From NCBI RefSeq assembly GCF_900107935.1, contig NZ_FNVG01000006.1, positions 184,944-248,943 on the forward strand: a stretch of 64,000 nt of DNA. The letters run 5' to 3'. Both the position numbers and the translations under genes were made by a program. Shown here one piece after another: positions 53,433-62,333 of this stretch (position 1 is its first letter; every line of letters begins with the position of its first letter). Below the pieces are notes generated by a model that was not told the DNA's origin, ran no database searches, and saw only the letters and a program-made list of their open reading frames with translations. The stretch comes from Vibrio hangzhouensis (lineage in GTDB: Bacteria > Pseudomonadota > Gammaproteobacteria > Enterobacterales > Vibrionaceae).

Positions 53433-54737
53433 CTATTTAAAACGGATCTTCATCGCATCAGCATTGATGCCTTTGTGAACCGGGTATCCCATGGTGGCAA
53501 CGATCATCGAAATATAGGGGTCGATGTGAGTAAAGAACTGCTTCCAACCACCGCACAGATAGTTAAGGCCACTTTCCCCTTCCAGCGTTTTGATAAACCG
53601 ATTCTTAGGGCACTCACCAAAACAGGCAAACTGGTATTTACATTCCCGGCACTGCTTGGGAAGAGTGCCTTCCTTGGCGTTCCCAAACTCTTGTTGACCT
53701 TTTGAAAACTGGAGATCTTCCAGCGCTACGTCATTGATGTTGCCAAGCTTGTACTCGGGATACACATAGTGATCGCAAGCAAAAACATCACCATTGTGTT
53801 CAATTGCCAGTCCCTTACCACACATCGGAGCGAATACACACAGAGGGTTAACTCGTCCCATCCACGACTCAACACACGCTTCAAAATAAGGCACGTTAAC
53901 CTGACCAATGTCATTCTCCAGCCACTCATCAAAAATGGTACAGAGGAACGTACCCCACTGACTTGCCGACACACACCAGGGTTCAACGATTGAATTCGGG
54001 TGGCTTGGTTCAGTTTCTGGCATACCCTGAAACAGCACTTCCGACTCAGGCCAGTGCTGAGGAGCGGTATCTCTGAATGATTTAGGTTCAACGATGGGAA
54101 TAAACTGCATTTGTGGTGAACGCACCACGTCTCGTAAAAAACGGTACACTTCCAGCGGATTAGCACCTGAAATATTGTTGACGCAAGTGAGCGTGGCAAA
54201 ATTCACCTGATACTTGTGTAGTACCTCAACGCCCCTCATCGTCTGTTTAAACGTGCCTCTACCTGAACGGTTAGTGCGATAGGTGTTGTGGATCATTTCC
54301 GGGCCATCCAGGCTCAGTCCGACCATGAAGTTGTTTTTGCTGAGAAATTTGCCCCACTCATCATTGAGCAATGTGCCATTGGTCTGTAGGTTGTTTTCTA
54401 TTTTCACCCCTTTCGGGCGATATTTTTTCTGCAGACGAACAACGTCACGAAAGAAATTCACGCCAAGCAGCGTTGGTTCTCCGCCCTGCCAGTGAAACAC
54501 GATCTCCGGGTAGTTTTGTTGTTCTATGTAAGACTTGATGTAGTGTTCAAGCATATCTGGAGACATTTGACTGCTGCAGCCTTTCTCATGTCCCAACAGC
54601 TCTTCCTTACTCAGGTAATAGCAATACGAGCAATCAATATTGCATGCAGAACCAATCGGTTTGGTCATGATACTCATGCGTTTAGCTGGCTCATTAAGGG
54701 GAAGAGTCTGGCCGAAGTGCTGTGTTTTTTGGGACAT
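53433..54737 (-). CDS. Anaerobic sulfatase-maturating enzyme (radical SAM, SPASM)
   Basis: A 434-aa radical-SAM enzyme that oxidises the active-site Cys/Ser of sulfatases to formylglycine. The 4Fe-4S motif is CNIDCSYC (Cys32, 36, 39). Downstream are WQGGEPTLLG and QTNGTLL, and SPASM-type cysteines in CGKG, CDHY, CRECKYQFACFGECPK and YLCGGW. ATG 54737 is chosen (GAGG upstream). It is the first gene of the nine-gene Bat operon and matures the Cys-type sulfatase encoded just upstream. The putative LuxR operator is 95 bp ahead of it. Confidence 0.94.
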   Translation of the reverse strand: MSQKTQHFGQTLPLNEPAKRMSIMTKPIGSACNIDCSYCYYLSKEELLGHEKGCSSQMSPDMLEHYIKSYIEQQNYPEIVFHWQGGEPTLLGVNFFRDVVRLQKKYRPKGVKIENNLQTNGTLLNDEWGKFLSKNNFMVGLSLDGPEMIHNTYRTNRSGRGTFKQTMRGVEVLHKYQVNFATLTCVNNISGANPLEVYRFLRDVVRSPQMQFIPIVEPKSFRDTAPQHWPESEVLFQGMPETEPSHPNSIVEPWCVSASQWGTFLCTIFDEWLENDIGQVNVPYFEACVESWMGRVNPLCVFAPMCGKGLAIEHNGDVFACDHYVYPEYKLGNINDVALEDLQFSKGQQEFGNAKEGTLPKQCRECKYQFACFGECPKNRFIKTLEGESGLNYLCGGWKQFFTHIDPYISMIVATMGYPVHKGINADAMKIRFK

Positions 54738-54831
54738 GTTGAAGCCTCGCGTTGGGGTCACGAACCGTGTGACTGGCGCTTCCTTGTGTTCATTGAGTCG
54801 CTATTATCTCGCTACTTTTTTGTACCGTAAT

Positions 54832-54845
54832 CGGTAAATTTACTG
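54832..54845. promoter_or_regulatory. CRGTA-N4-TACTG palindrome upstream of the maturase operon
   Basis: CGGTAAATTTACTG, 95 bp before the start codon. Confidence 0.65.
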
Positions 54846-54878
54846 CTTAGCGACGCGGAATGTTCTGTTCTCCGCGCA

Positions 54879-54907
54879 CAAAAAAGCCCGGTTGAAGAAC
54901 CGGGCTT
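54879..54907 (-). terminator. Terminator after the sulfatase gene
   Basis: AAGCCCGGTT / AACCGGGCTT stem with GAAG loop, followed by TTTTT on the minus strand. It separates the sulfatase unit from the maturase operon. Confidence 0.9.
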
Positions 54908-54927
54908 GAACGCGTTATCTTATCGCA

Positions 54928-56505
54928 TTACTTGTATTGAGCACGTTGCCAGATGTTCATTTTCTCTACGATTTGGTCGATTGAGAAAGAGCCTGGAACC
55001 TGACGCGGAGGGAACTCCTGGAAGGTTTGCAGGAACTGACCCGTTGTAGCCGCACCCAGGTACAGGTATGGAAGATGCTCAATGTACCACTGTGTGTACA
55101 TGCCTTCATGGTCAGCGATCTCATACGGGTCTTGACGAAGGTTGTACATCTTAGGCGCACGAAGCTCTTCAAATGAGCAGTTCCACGTTTCCAGACCGTG
55201 GCAATTGTTCACGCTAAACATGACTTTGTAGTCACCCACACGAACCGCAGAAATATCACCGCCATCCGTTGCGTAGATGTAGTACTGACGAGGCCAGCTT
55301 GCCAGGTTGTGCTGTGTCGTTGCTTTACCCGTTTCCAGAGCAGGAAGCAGGTTGTAACCGTCTAGATGTACTTTGTACTCTTTACCATTGATTTTCTTGC
55401 CTTTCTTTAGGTCTTCAACGATTGTTGTATCACCTGTTGCAGCAAGGAAGGTTGGCATCCAGTCGTTGTGAGCCGCAATTTCATTAACCACTGAACCCGC
55501 AGGGATCTTACCAGGCCAACGCATCATTGCTGGTACACGGTGTCCACCTTCCCACGATGAGTTCTTCTCTCCACGGAAACGTGCGGTACCACCATCTGGC
55601 CATGAAAGCTTCTCCACCCCATTATCTGTGGTGTAGCTAACGATGGTGTTATCAGCAATCTTCAGCTCATCCAGTTTGTCCAGCAGCTCACCAACCATGT
55701 TGTCGTGCTCTACCAGACCGTCACCATAGATACCGCCGCGCTTAGACAAACCTTTTGACTCTTCCTTGAGGTGTGTCCAAACGTGCATACGCGTTGCGTT
55801 AAACCAAACAAAGAATGGCTTGTTTTCTTTGTGAGCACGGTCGATAAAATCAAGTGCTGCCGTCAGGAATTCCTCGTCCACTGTTTCCATACGTTTTTTG
55901 GTCAGCGGCCCAGTGTCTTCGATCTTGCCATCCGCATAAGAGTGAATGACACCACGTGGTCCAAACTTCTTCTTAAACCATGGCATTTTCGGATAATCCG
56001 GATGCTCTGGCTCTTCTTCCGCGTTCAAGTGATAAAGGTTGCCAAAAAATTCGTCGAAACCGTGGTTGGTTGGCAAGTGCTCATCCAAATCGCCTAAGTG
56101 GTTCTTACCAAATTGACCAGTCATGTAGCCTTTTTCTTTAAGAACCGTCGCAATGGTCGGGTCCTCCGGCTTCGAACCTTGCTTCGCTCCTGGCATGCCT
56201 ACTTTTGTCAAACCAGTACGCATCGGGTGCTGGCCCGTGATAAAGGCTGCACGACCCGCCGTACAAGAGTTCTCACCGTAAAAATCAGTGAACAGAACAC
56301 CTTCGTTGGCAATACGATCAATGTTAGGCGTCCAGTGGCCTGCCTGACCTTTGGTGTACGCACTCAGGTTATCCATACCAATATCATCACCCCAAATAGC
56401 AAGGATATTCGGACGAGAAGTATCAGTTGTTGCAAAGCTTGTCATCGAGGTAGCCGCAAGTGCTGCACCTACTGCAAGCTGTAAAAAGGTTTTCTTTTGA
56501 AACAT
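54928..56505 (-). CDS. Periplasmic Cys-type sulfatase (arylsulfatase family)
   Basis: A 525-aa hydrolase of organic sulfate esters. Signal peptide (residues 1-25), metal aspartates Asp40-Asp41 (IWGDDIG), formylglycine motif ENSCTAGRAAFITG with Cys81 and Arg85, KNHLGDLDEHLPTNHGFDEF, and the later metal pair in SYTTDNGVEK. Maturation by the radical-SAM enzyme next door is expected. It resembles the AslA/arylsulfatase A group; the natural substrate is unknown. Its neighbours (FadL-type porin, dehydrogenase) suggest a hydrophobic sulfate ester. Confidence 0.92.
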   Translation of the reverse strand: MFQKKTFLQLAVGAALAATSMTSFATTDTSRPNILAIWGDDIGMDNLSAYTKGQAGHWTPNIDRIANEGVLFTDFYGENSCTAGRAAFITGQHPMRTGLTKVGMPGAKQGSKPEDPTIATVLKEKGYMTGQFGKNHLGDLDEHLPTNHGFDEFFGNLYHLNAEEEPEHPDYPKMPWFKKKFGPRGVIHSYADGKIEDTGPLTKKRMETVDEEFLTAALDFIDRAHKENKPFFVWFNATRMHVWTHLKEESKGLSKRGGIYGDGLVEHDNMVGELLDKLDELKIADNTIVSYTTDNGVEKLSWPDGGTARFRGEKNSSWEGGHRVPAMMRWPGKIPAGSVVNEIAAHNDWMPTFLAATGDTTIVEDLKKGKKINGKEYKVHLDGYNLLPALETGKATTQHNLASWPRQYYIYATDGGDISAVRVGDYKVMFSVNNCHGLETWNCSFEELRAPKMYNLRQDPYEIADHEGMYTQWYIEHLPYLYLGAATTGQFLQTFQEFPPRQVPGSFSIDQIVEKMNIWQRAQYK

Positions 56506-56568
56506 AGTTCAGACCTTGGATTAGAATTAAGTCGAAACTATTATTTAAAAACCCTCTTGGTTGGTAAT

Positions 56569-56582
56569 CAGTATATTTACTG
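56569..56582. promoter_or_regulatory. CRGTA-N4-TACTG palindrome upstream of the sulfatase
   Basis: CAGTATATTTACTG, 64 bp before the start codon. Confidence 0.65.
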
Positions 56583-56745
56583 CTTATAAAACCCGTGTTG
56601 GAATTATTTGATGGATATAACATTCGATCAATTAATAGCGCATCAAATCCTTACTCAACAAAACTATTCATGTTGACTAGTAAACTTGACCGCCATCATG
56701 ATTTTTCCTGTTTTTTATTGTCGAACATCAAATGTCGCTTCGGTT

Positions 56746-56759
56746 CAGTACATTTACTG
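56746..56759. promoter_or_regulatory. CRGTA-N4-TACTG palindrome upstream of yiaW-yiaV
   Basis: CAGTACATTTACTG, 103 bp before the yiaW start. Confidence 0.6.
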
Positions 56760-56861
56760 TATTTCACCTCCTATTCCCTATCTAGAATCGCCTCACTTAT
56801 ACAATTTAAGTTAATTAATTTTGACCATTTCTACTTACCGTTAAATATTTCAGGTGTCTAT

Positions 56862-57185
56862 ATGCTAGATTATTTTGCACTCTTTCTGGTCTTTTTCGTT
56901 TTCATAACAATATTTTACGGAATCATTGTTATCCATGATATCCCTTACGAAATCGCCCACAAACGTAACCATCCACATCAGGATGCCATTCATGTCGCTG
57001 GCTGGGTCAGCTTGTTTACTCTGCACGCTATCTGGCCGTTCCTGTGGATATGGGCAACGCTCTACAAGCCCGGTACGGGCTGGGGTTTCTCACAACAACA
57101 GAAACTGCAATTTGATTCGGAACTAGAGCAAATGAGGCTCGAAATCGTCGAACTTAAGAAGCAAATTAATAAGGTCGAGGGCTAA
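56862..57185 (+). CDS. yiaW: YiaW-like DUF3302 inner membrane protein
   Basis: A 107-aa membrane protein with two hydrophobic helices (residues about 3-24 and 50-70), very similar to E. coli YiaW: IHDIPYEIAHKRNHPHQDAI, HVAGWVSLFTLHAIWPFLWI. ATG 56862 is chosen because the conserved region starts here; the upstream frame to 56595 is a read-through of promoter sequence. A C-terminal coiled coil follows. It always neighbours a YiaV-type fusion protein. Confidence 0.9.
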   Translation: MLDYFALFLVFFVFITIFYGIIVIHDIPYEIAHKRNHPHQDAIHVAGWVSLFTLHAIWPFLWIWATLYKPGTGWGFSQQQKLQFDSELEQMRLEIVELKKQINKVEG

Positions 57186-57190
57186 TAATC

Positions 57191-58384
57191 ATGGATATGT
57201 TAATTATTCTTACCTATACCGCTTTATGTATTGGTATCTTTAAGTTATTTAAAATCCCTCTAAACAAGTGGTCTGTTCCTACCGCTGTATTAGGCGGTAT
57301 TGGTATTCTTAGTACCATCATGATTGCGATGAACTACAACCACCCTTATGCCAAATTCTCTAAAGAAGTGTTCGTCTCCGTTCCAATCATTCCGCAAGTG
57401 ACCGGCACGGTTAAAGAGGTCCATGCCAAGGCGAACGTCCCGGTAAAAAAAGGCGAACTACTGTTTACGCTTGAAAACGACAAACAACAGATTGCCCTTC
57501 GCAAAGCGAAAGCGGCTCTGGAAGAAGCAAAAAACGTCGCCTATCAGAAGAACCAGGGGTTAGTGTCAGCTATAGCCAACACTGAAAAGGCACAAGCCGC
57601 TGTAGAAAAAGCGGAAGCGAACCTTAAGCGCACTGAGTCTACATATCGTCGCTATACGGAAGCTCATACCAAAGGTGGCGAAAACTCACCATTTACTGAA
57701 GGCCAGATTGAACGCCAGAAGGAGCTCTACAACGCTGCAAAGGCTGGAGTAAATATTGCTCGCTCAACACTTGATGCCGCTAAATCGGAGCAAGAGCGCA
57801 TCCGTCTGGACGCAGATTCCAATATCTATGGCGAAAACACCCGTGTCGCTCAATTACAGGAAGCGGTAAAACAGGCAGAACTGGACCTGGAATATACCTT
57901 TGTTCGTGCTCCTGCTGATGGTATTCCAACCCAAATTGCACTAGCTCCTGGCTTCCGGGCGGCCTCTATTCCTCTGCGTCCTTCCATGGTGTTCATCCCG
58001 AATACGGGCAAACGTCAGATCGCCGGTATGTTCTGGCAAAACTCATTGCGCAGACTAAAGCCGGGGCTGGAAGCTGAAATGGTCCTCGACTCACAACCAG
58101 GCAAGGTCTTCACGGGTAAGCTAGTCAGCGTACTGCCAGCAATGCGTGAAGGTGAAGTACAAGCCAATGGCACACTCGTCTCGGCAAGCACACTGGCCCG
58201 TCATGGATTCGCTGTAGGTATCATCGAATTAGACGAAGATCTGGATGACTACGCTCTACCAATGGGCGTTCAGGGTCAGGCTGTGGTACTGAATCACGAA
58301 GGTGACATTCTCCATACCTCTATCGTTCGACGCGTCCTGCTACGTATGATGTCATGGCTCAAGTACGTTTGGCCGATGAAGTAA
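57191..58384 (+). CDS. yiaV: YiaV-like HlyD-family membrane fusion protein
   Basis: A 397-aa protein with two N-terminal membrane helices (residues 3-20 and 27-48), a split lipoyl domain (IPQVTGTVKEVHAKANVPVK; FVRAPADGIPTQIAL), a long coiled coil (residues about 95-225) and a C-terminal LLRMMSWLKYV. It follows E. coli YiaV closely. It begins 5 bp after yiaW, so the two are an operon. No transporter partner is adjacent, so its role (adaptor or envelope bridge) is open. Confidence 0.9.
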   Translation: MDMLIILTYTALCIGIFKLFKIPLNKWSVPTAVLGGIGILSTIMIAMNYNHPYAKFSKEVFVSVPIIPQVTGTVKEVHAKANVPVKKGELLFTLENDKQQIALRKAKAALEEAKNVAYQKNQGLVSAIANTEKAQAAVEKAEANLKRTESTYRRYTEAHTKGGENSPFTEGQIERQKELYNAAKAGVNIARSTLDAAKSEQERIRLDADSNIYGENTRVAQLQEAVKQAELDLEYTFVRAPADGIPTQIALAPGFRAASIPLRPSMVFIPNTGKRQIAGMFWQNSLRRLKPGLEAEMVLDSQPGKVFTGKLVSVLPAMREGEVQANGTLVSASTLARHGFAVGIIELDEDLDDYALPMGVQGQAVVLNHEGDILHTSIVRRVLLRMMSWLKYVWPMK

Positions 58385-58391
58385 CGAAAAT

Positions 58392-58426
58392 AAAAAAATC
58401 CTCGGAATGTCCGAGGATTTTTTTTG
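58392..58426. terminator. Bidirectional terminator between yiaV and the 58450 gene
   Basis: AATCCTCGG / CCGAGGATT stem with A-run and T-run on either side, between convergent genes. Confidence 0.88.
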
Positions 58427-58449
58427 CCTGGTGAGTAATGAACGTTACT

Positions 58450-58842
58450 TCACTTTTTTCTGTTCTCAAGCCAGTATCCCAGCGTGTATGTGCAGATAGT
58501 GATATCAGTGATGACAAACGGAATGAAATCCGCATTGAGATGGGCCGTTTCCGGATTGAAGAAGTTCGACACATACAAATACACCATAAACAACTTCTCC
58601 AGGAATGAATACAGGATGATAGACTCTCTCCACTGTGGCCTGAATGCAGAAGCAGTAATGAAGAAGCCCATCAACCCGACCATCATGCCCCAATGCCTGA
58701 AGAGAAACACATAATTTGAGTCATACGGCAGGTCGTTCATTTCACGTAACGCAGATTCGGGGTTGATGGCATAGATGCCCGCAAACATTGTGACCAGACC
58801 GCCGATAACAAGAAACGGTTTTAGATAGCGATTAAAAAACAT
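58450..58842 (-). CDS. Small four-helix membrane protein, 130 aa
   Basis: Four predicted helices (about residues 8-26, 45-62, 70-92 and 104-122) with short loops and a NRKK tail. Not recognised as a named family; the spacing resembles small DUF-type inner-membrane proteins. The putative LuxR-type operator variant is about 100 bp upstream, so it probably belongs to the sulfatase regulon. Confidence 0.65.
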   Translation of the reverse strand: MFFNRYLKPFLVIGGLVTMFAGIYAINPESALREMNDLPYDSNYVFLFRHWGMMVGLMGFFITASAFRPQWRESIILYSFLEKLFMVYLYVSNFFNPETAHLNADFIPFVITDITICTYTLGYWLENRKK

Positions 58843-58940
58843 AGTGCACCACTTAAGTTAAAATAAAATTTGAAGAGAAAACTATTCACGGATAAGAGAA
58901 TTCTGATATCGAGTGTATCGAAAGGCCGATGGGGGGTATT

Positions 58941-58955
58941 CAGTAAGAATTACGG
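58941..58955. promoter_or_regulatory. CRGTA-type palindrome variant upstream of the 58842 gene
   Basis: CAGTAAGAATTACGG, one-base-longer spacer and one mismatch, 99 bp before the start. Confidence 0.45.
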
Positions 58956-59023
58956 TTTATTAAGAATGATTGACGAGACGCAAGAAAAGTAGCGCTGGGG
59001 AAGCGCTACTTAACAGAGAGAGA

Positions 59024-60196
59024 TTAGAAGCTAACGTTAAGACCTACAAAATGGATATGACCTTCAAATGTCCCATCTAAGTCAGGAAGTCCATCAAGAT
59101 TTCCTGGATTCGGTCCGACCTGACGCTGAATGGGCATCGAACCAAAGTCGGCGAACTCATAAAAGAAGTCGACTGTCTTACCATCCCACTGTGTACGAGC
59201 ACCCACTGAGTAACGGAACTGCTCTCCAACTGGCAGATCCACCCATTGCAGTGAAGGGTCGTCCTGCGGTGAAGTCTCATAAGAGAAGCCCGCTTTGAGC
59301 GCCCACTTTTGGTTTAACTGGTACTCGCCACCCGCAGCAAACTTCCAAACGTCCTGCCATTGTCTGTCAATGCTCTGCGATACGTTATCGTTATAAAGAG
59401 CCGTTTCTTTGAATTCGCTCCATTGATGAAATTGAACAGAGCTCAGTAACGACAACTTGTCATTGACCGCGTATCGACCACTCAGGTCGACGATCGCTGG
59501 AATCGCCAGCTCGGTGTTTACAGGAATAGGTTCATTTATCGCATCAGAGCTCGCCTTGACCGAGAACTCATGGATGAGCTTTGAATGATAGCTGAGGCCC
59601 AGGGACCAGTCGTCACGGCTATACATCGCTCCCAAGGTAAAACCATAAGCCCAGTCAGAACCCAGGTCGGTTTGCAACGTAGAGGTAGACGCTTCCAACA
59701 AACCATAGTTTAACTGAGCGCCAACCGCTACCGACAGATTGTCATTCACGCGGTAGCTAAGGTTTGGATTCAGCTGTACTGCCGTCATAAACGCCTTATC
59801 CAAATAAGGAGCGCCAGCCCAATCGCTACCATACTCAATGGACGAGCCACCGACGACACCGAAGTTCAGACCCAAGTGAAGGTTGTCGCTGATTTGGCGA
59901 ACATGAAACATGCCCACAGACGGCATTGTGGTGGTCGCTTGTCCATTACTTTGGGCCGGGCTGTTGTCAATGTAATCCATATCCAGATTCAGCAACATTG
60001 CGTTGACTGTGGTTAATTGTTCTCCCATAAATGACATGGTAGCCGGGTTAGCCCAACTCGCGGCTGCAGACTCGGTATAGACACCATCACCCGCACCTGC
60101 GGTACCCGCATTCGCCGTAACAGCCTCCTGTAATAACAACCCGCTGGCATTGACCGTCGGAGCCAGTAGCAATAAAGCTATGATCGATTTTTTCAT
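59024..60196 (-). CDS. FadL/OmpP1/TodX-family outer membrane channel
   Basis: A 390-aa beta-barrel for hydrophobic substrates. ATG 60196 begins the signal peptide (MKKSIIALLLLAPTVNA), followed by the FadL hatch start SGLLLQEAVTANAGTAGAGD and ASWANPATMSF. The barrel ends in a C-terminal phenylalanine (LNVSF). The upstream frame to 60235 lacks a signal. A porin for lipid-like or aromatic compounds, probably the sulfatase substrate or product. Confidence 0.88.
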   Translation of the reverse strand: MKKSIIALLLLAPTVNASGLLLQEAVTANAGTAGAGDGVYTESAAASWANPATMSFMGEQLTTVNAMLLNLDMDYIDNSPAQSNGQATTTMPSVGMFHVRQISDNLHLGLNFGVVGGSSIEYGSDWAGAPYLDKAFMTAVQLNPNLSYRVNDNLSVAVGAQLNYGLLEASTSTLQTDLGSDWAYGFTLGAMYSRDDWSLGLSYHSKLIHEFSVKASSDAINEPIPVNTELAIPAIVDLSGRYAVNDKLSLLSSVQFHQWSEFKETALYNDNVSQSIDRQWQDVWKFAAGGEYQLNQKWALKAGFSYETSPQDDPSLQWVDLPVGEQFRYSVGARTQWDGKTVDFFYEFADFGSMPIQRQVGPNPGNLDGLPDLDGTFEGHIHFVGLNVSF

Positions 60197-60310
60197 GTTT
60201 TGTCGCTCAGTAAGAATGAATAGAGTGACGCCCAAAAAATTCTCCTAGAATACTTTGGTTTGTCGTGATTTACTGGGTAGAATTTTAAGAAAGCCGTAAC
60301 CTGAAATGAT

Positions 60311-60324
60311 CGGTAAAATTACTG
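60311..60324. promoter_or_regulatory. CRGTA-N4-TACTG palindrome upstream of the FadL-type gene
   Basis: CGGTAAAATTACTG, 115 bp before the start codon. Confidence 0.6.
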
Positions 60325-60371
60325 CAACGGGTAGGCGAAATGATATTTTGTGAGCAAGGTAATTGATAGGA

Positions 60372-60405
60372 AAAATAAAGCCGTACTCTATGGCGAGAGT
60401 ACGGC
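60372..60405 (-). terminator. Terminator after the dehydrogenase gene
   Basis: GCCGTACTCT / AGAGTACGGC stem and TTTATTTTT on the minus strand. Confidence 0.82.
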
Positions 60406-60435
60406 AATAATTCCAACAAGAAGAAGTAACATTGG

Positions 60436-61245
60436 CTATTTGCGGGTGTCGTTGTGGCCCGCCATAAAATCATTGGTTCCTGTGACTTTAGACAGCCAGT
60501 CCCAACCACGAAAACCCAAAATACCTCGAATAAATGGAATAAGTCCGACTGCTTTTGGACGCGCGACCAGGATTTTGTTTCGCTTAATGCCCTGCCATAC
60601 TGCATCCACCATCTCATCGGTAGAAATCATCGGCATCAGCTTTGAGTGTGCGCCAGCAAACATACCTGTATCAATATGACCCGGTGTCACGGTGGTCACC
60701 TTAATGTGTGGCAGAGTCTCAGCCAACTCAACACGAAGACCTTGCGACCAGCCTAGCATCGCCCATTTACTTGCACAGTAAACAATGATTCTTGGACAAT
60801 ACATAAAGCCCGCACCTGAAGAGATGTTGACGATGTGAGCATCAGCCACATCAGCCATAGCAGGCAGAAAAGCGCGTGCAATGTGCATAGGCGCGGTACT
60901 GTTGATTTGCATCGACAAGTCGATTTTTTTAGGGTCATGGTCAATGAAACGCTCCGATATAACGATACCAGCGTTGTTGATCAGCAGTTCTACCGCCCCT
61001 ATCTCAGCGATAATTTTCTCTGCAGTTTGATAAACCAGTTCTGTATTCGTCACGTCCACTTCAAAAGTATGGATCTCTGTTTTGCTAGAACTGAATTCCT
61101 GCTTCACTTGCTCCATTGCCGCTTGATTCAGATCCCAGATGATGACGCGCTTGGCTCCGTCTCGAACCGCTCTTTCTACATAGGCCTTGCCCATACCACT
61201 CGCGCCGCCCGTCACCAGTACGGTTTTGTTCATCACGCTTTTCAT
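60436..61245 (-). CDS. Short-chain dehydrogenase/reductase
   Basis: A 269-aa classical SDR: NAD(P) motif TGGASGMG (residues 12-19), NNAG, Ser142/143, and YCASK (Tyr156, Lys160). Substrate unknown; its company suggests oxidation of an alcohol freed by the sulfatase (for example a sterol or long-chain alcohol), which is inference. ATG 61245; operator about 100 bp upstream. Confidence 0.9.
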   Translation of the reverse strand: MKSVMNKTVLVTGGASGMGKAYVERAVRDGAKRVIIWDLNQAAMEQVKQEFSSSKTEIHTFEVDVTNTELVYQTAEKIIAEIGAVELLINNAGIVISERFIDHDPKKIDLSMQINSTAPMHIARAFLPAMADVADAHIVNISSGAGFMYCPRIIVYCASKWAMLGWSQGLRVELAETLPHIKVTTVTPGHIDTGMFAGAHSKLMPMISTDEMVDAVWQGIKRNKILVARPKAVGLIPFIRGILGFRGWDWLSKVTGTNDFMAGHNDTRK

Positions 61246-61343
61246 GACTGTCTTACCCTCAGTTTAAAATGTGGTTTCAATCGATATTTGATTGAATGAT
61301 CTTTAACTGAGGGCAGTATAAATGCAGGGTGTAAGGGAATATG

Positions 61344-61358
61344 CAGTAATAACTACTG
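61344..61358. promoter_or_regulatory. CRGTA-type palindrome upstream of the dehydrogenase
   Basis: CAGTAATAACTACTG, five-base spacer, 99 bp before the start; flanked GC on both sides (GCAGTA...TACTGC). Confidence 0.6.
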
Positions 61359-61393
61359 CATAGATAATACTTTGTGGTTAATGTCGGTGGATA

Positions 61394-62170
61394 CTAGCGA
61401 TCAACCGATTCAATGCCTAATCCATTTCTCAAGGCGAACTGAACCAGCTCAGTGTGATTGTCGAGCTCGAGGATATCGAGCATTCTGTATTTATGCGACT
61501 CGATAGTTCTCGGGCTGAGAAACAATTTCTCGGCACATTGCTTCGCGGTATATCCCTGGGCCAATAACGTCAGCACGGTGCACTGTTTTTTACTCAGCAG
61601 CAGCAGCTTTTCACTCTCATCCACAACGGTACTATCATCCAGACTCAAGTTCCGGGTCATGGTGGCATGCTGCCAGAAGCACAACCAAATATCGCACAAT
61701 AACTTAAGGCGCTTAATGTTTTCTTCAGTAAGTGGCGGCTCATCCAGACTAAACCTTGAGAAAGCAAGTGCGCCCCAGGTTTGGCCAAACAACTCAAGAC
61801 GAATGATACCATGCCACCTTGCCCCCTCACGATATAGCTCTTTCACGGGATCGAGAGGATGTTGAGCTAATGCTTCACTATCAAAGATCTGCCAGGTTTG
61901 CTTAGAGCGAAGAATACGCAAATACTCTTTGTAATTGCCCTTAAGAAAACGTTGCTTTTCCAGTGCAGGAATACCTTCTCTTGATACAGAGATGGTTTTG
62001 CCATCATTGAGGAGAATCATAGAGTTGGGAAATACGGTGAGCCTGTCCAGTTTGAACCACTCCAGCGCTTCTTCAGCTAACTTTACAAAGTTCTCTAAGA
62101 ACTCATTCGGTTTTGAAGCAGTAAGTTGTTCTGACTGACTCATCAGCAGATCTTCAAATGTACTATTCAT
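61394..62170 (-). CDS. LuxR-family regulator of the sulfatase locus
   Basis: A 258-aa regulator with an N-terminal sensor domain (residues about 25-180, GAF-like in appearance, EIIxLxLFGQTWGALAFSRF type pattern) and a C-terminal LuxR/FixJ HTH (LSKKQCTVLTLLAQGYTAKQ, then LFLSPRTIESHKYRML). No phospho-receiver. It lies inside the group of genes carrying the shared palindrome, so it is the best candidate to bind it. The inducer is unknown. No such palindrome was seen before its own start. Confidence 0.85.
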   Translation of the reverse strand: MNSTFEDLLMSQSEQLTASKPNEFLENFVKLAEEALEWFKLDRLTVFPNSMILLNDGKTISVSREGIPALEKQRFLKGNYKEYLRILRSKQTWQIFDSEALAQHPLDPVKELYREGARWHGIIRLELFGQTWGALAFSRFSLDEPPLTEENIKRLKLLCDIWLCFWQHATMTRNLSLDDSTVVDESEKLLLLSKKQCTVLTLLAQGYTAKQCAEKLFLSPRTIESHKYRMLDILELDNHTELVQFALRNGLGIESVDR

Positions 62171-62272
62171 TCTAAATGTCGCCTTACAACAGACTAATTA
62201 TTATAGATTTTTAATAAAAACTAGCTCATAGATGTCTAAAGTGTCAACACATGAGAGCCGTTGGGCAGATAC

Positions 62273-62303
62273 AAAAAGGCCAGTAGCAAGTGCTACTGGC
62301 AAA
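62273..62303 (-). terminator. Terminator after the porin gene
   Basis: GCCAGTAGCA / TGCTACTGGC stem followed by TTTTTG on the minus strand. Confidence 0.88.
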
Positions 62304-62333
62304 GGGTTTAATAACAGTGTGTCAAAGACTGAA

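Noticed and set aside
56595..56861. N-terminal extension of YiaW
   Set aside because: Contains the operator palindrome and promoter-like AT-rich DNA; family proteins start at the MLDYFAL position.
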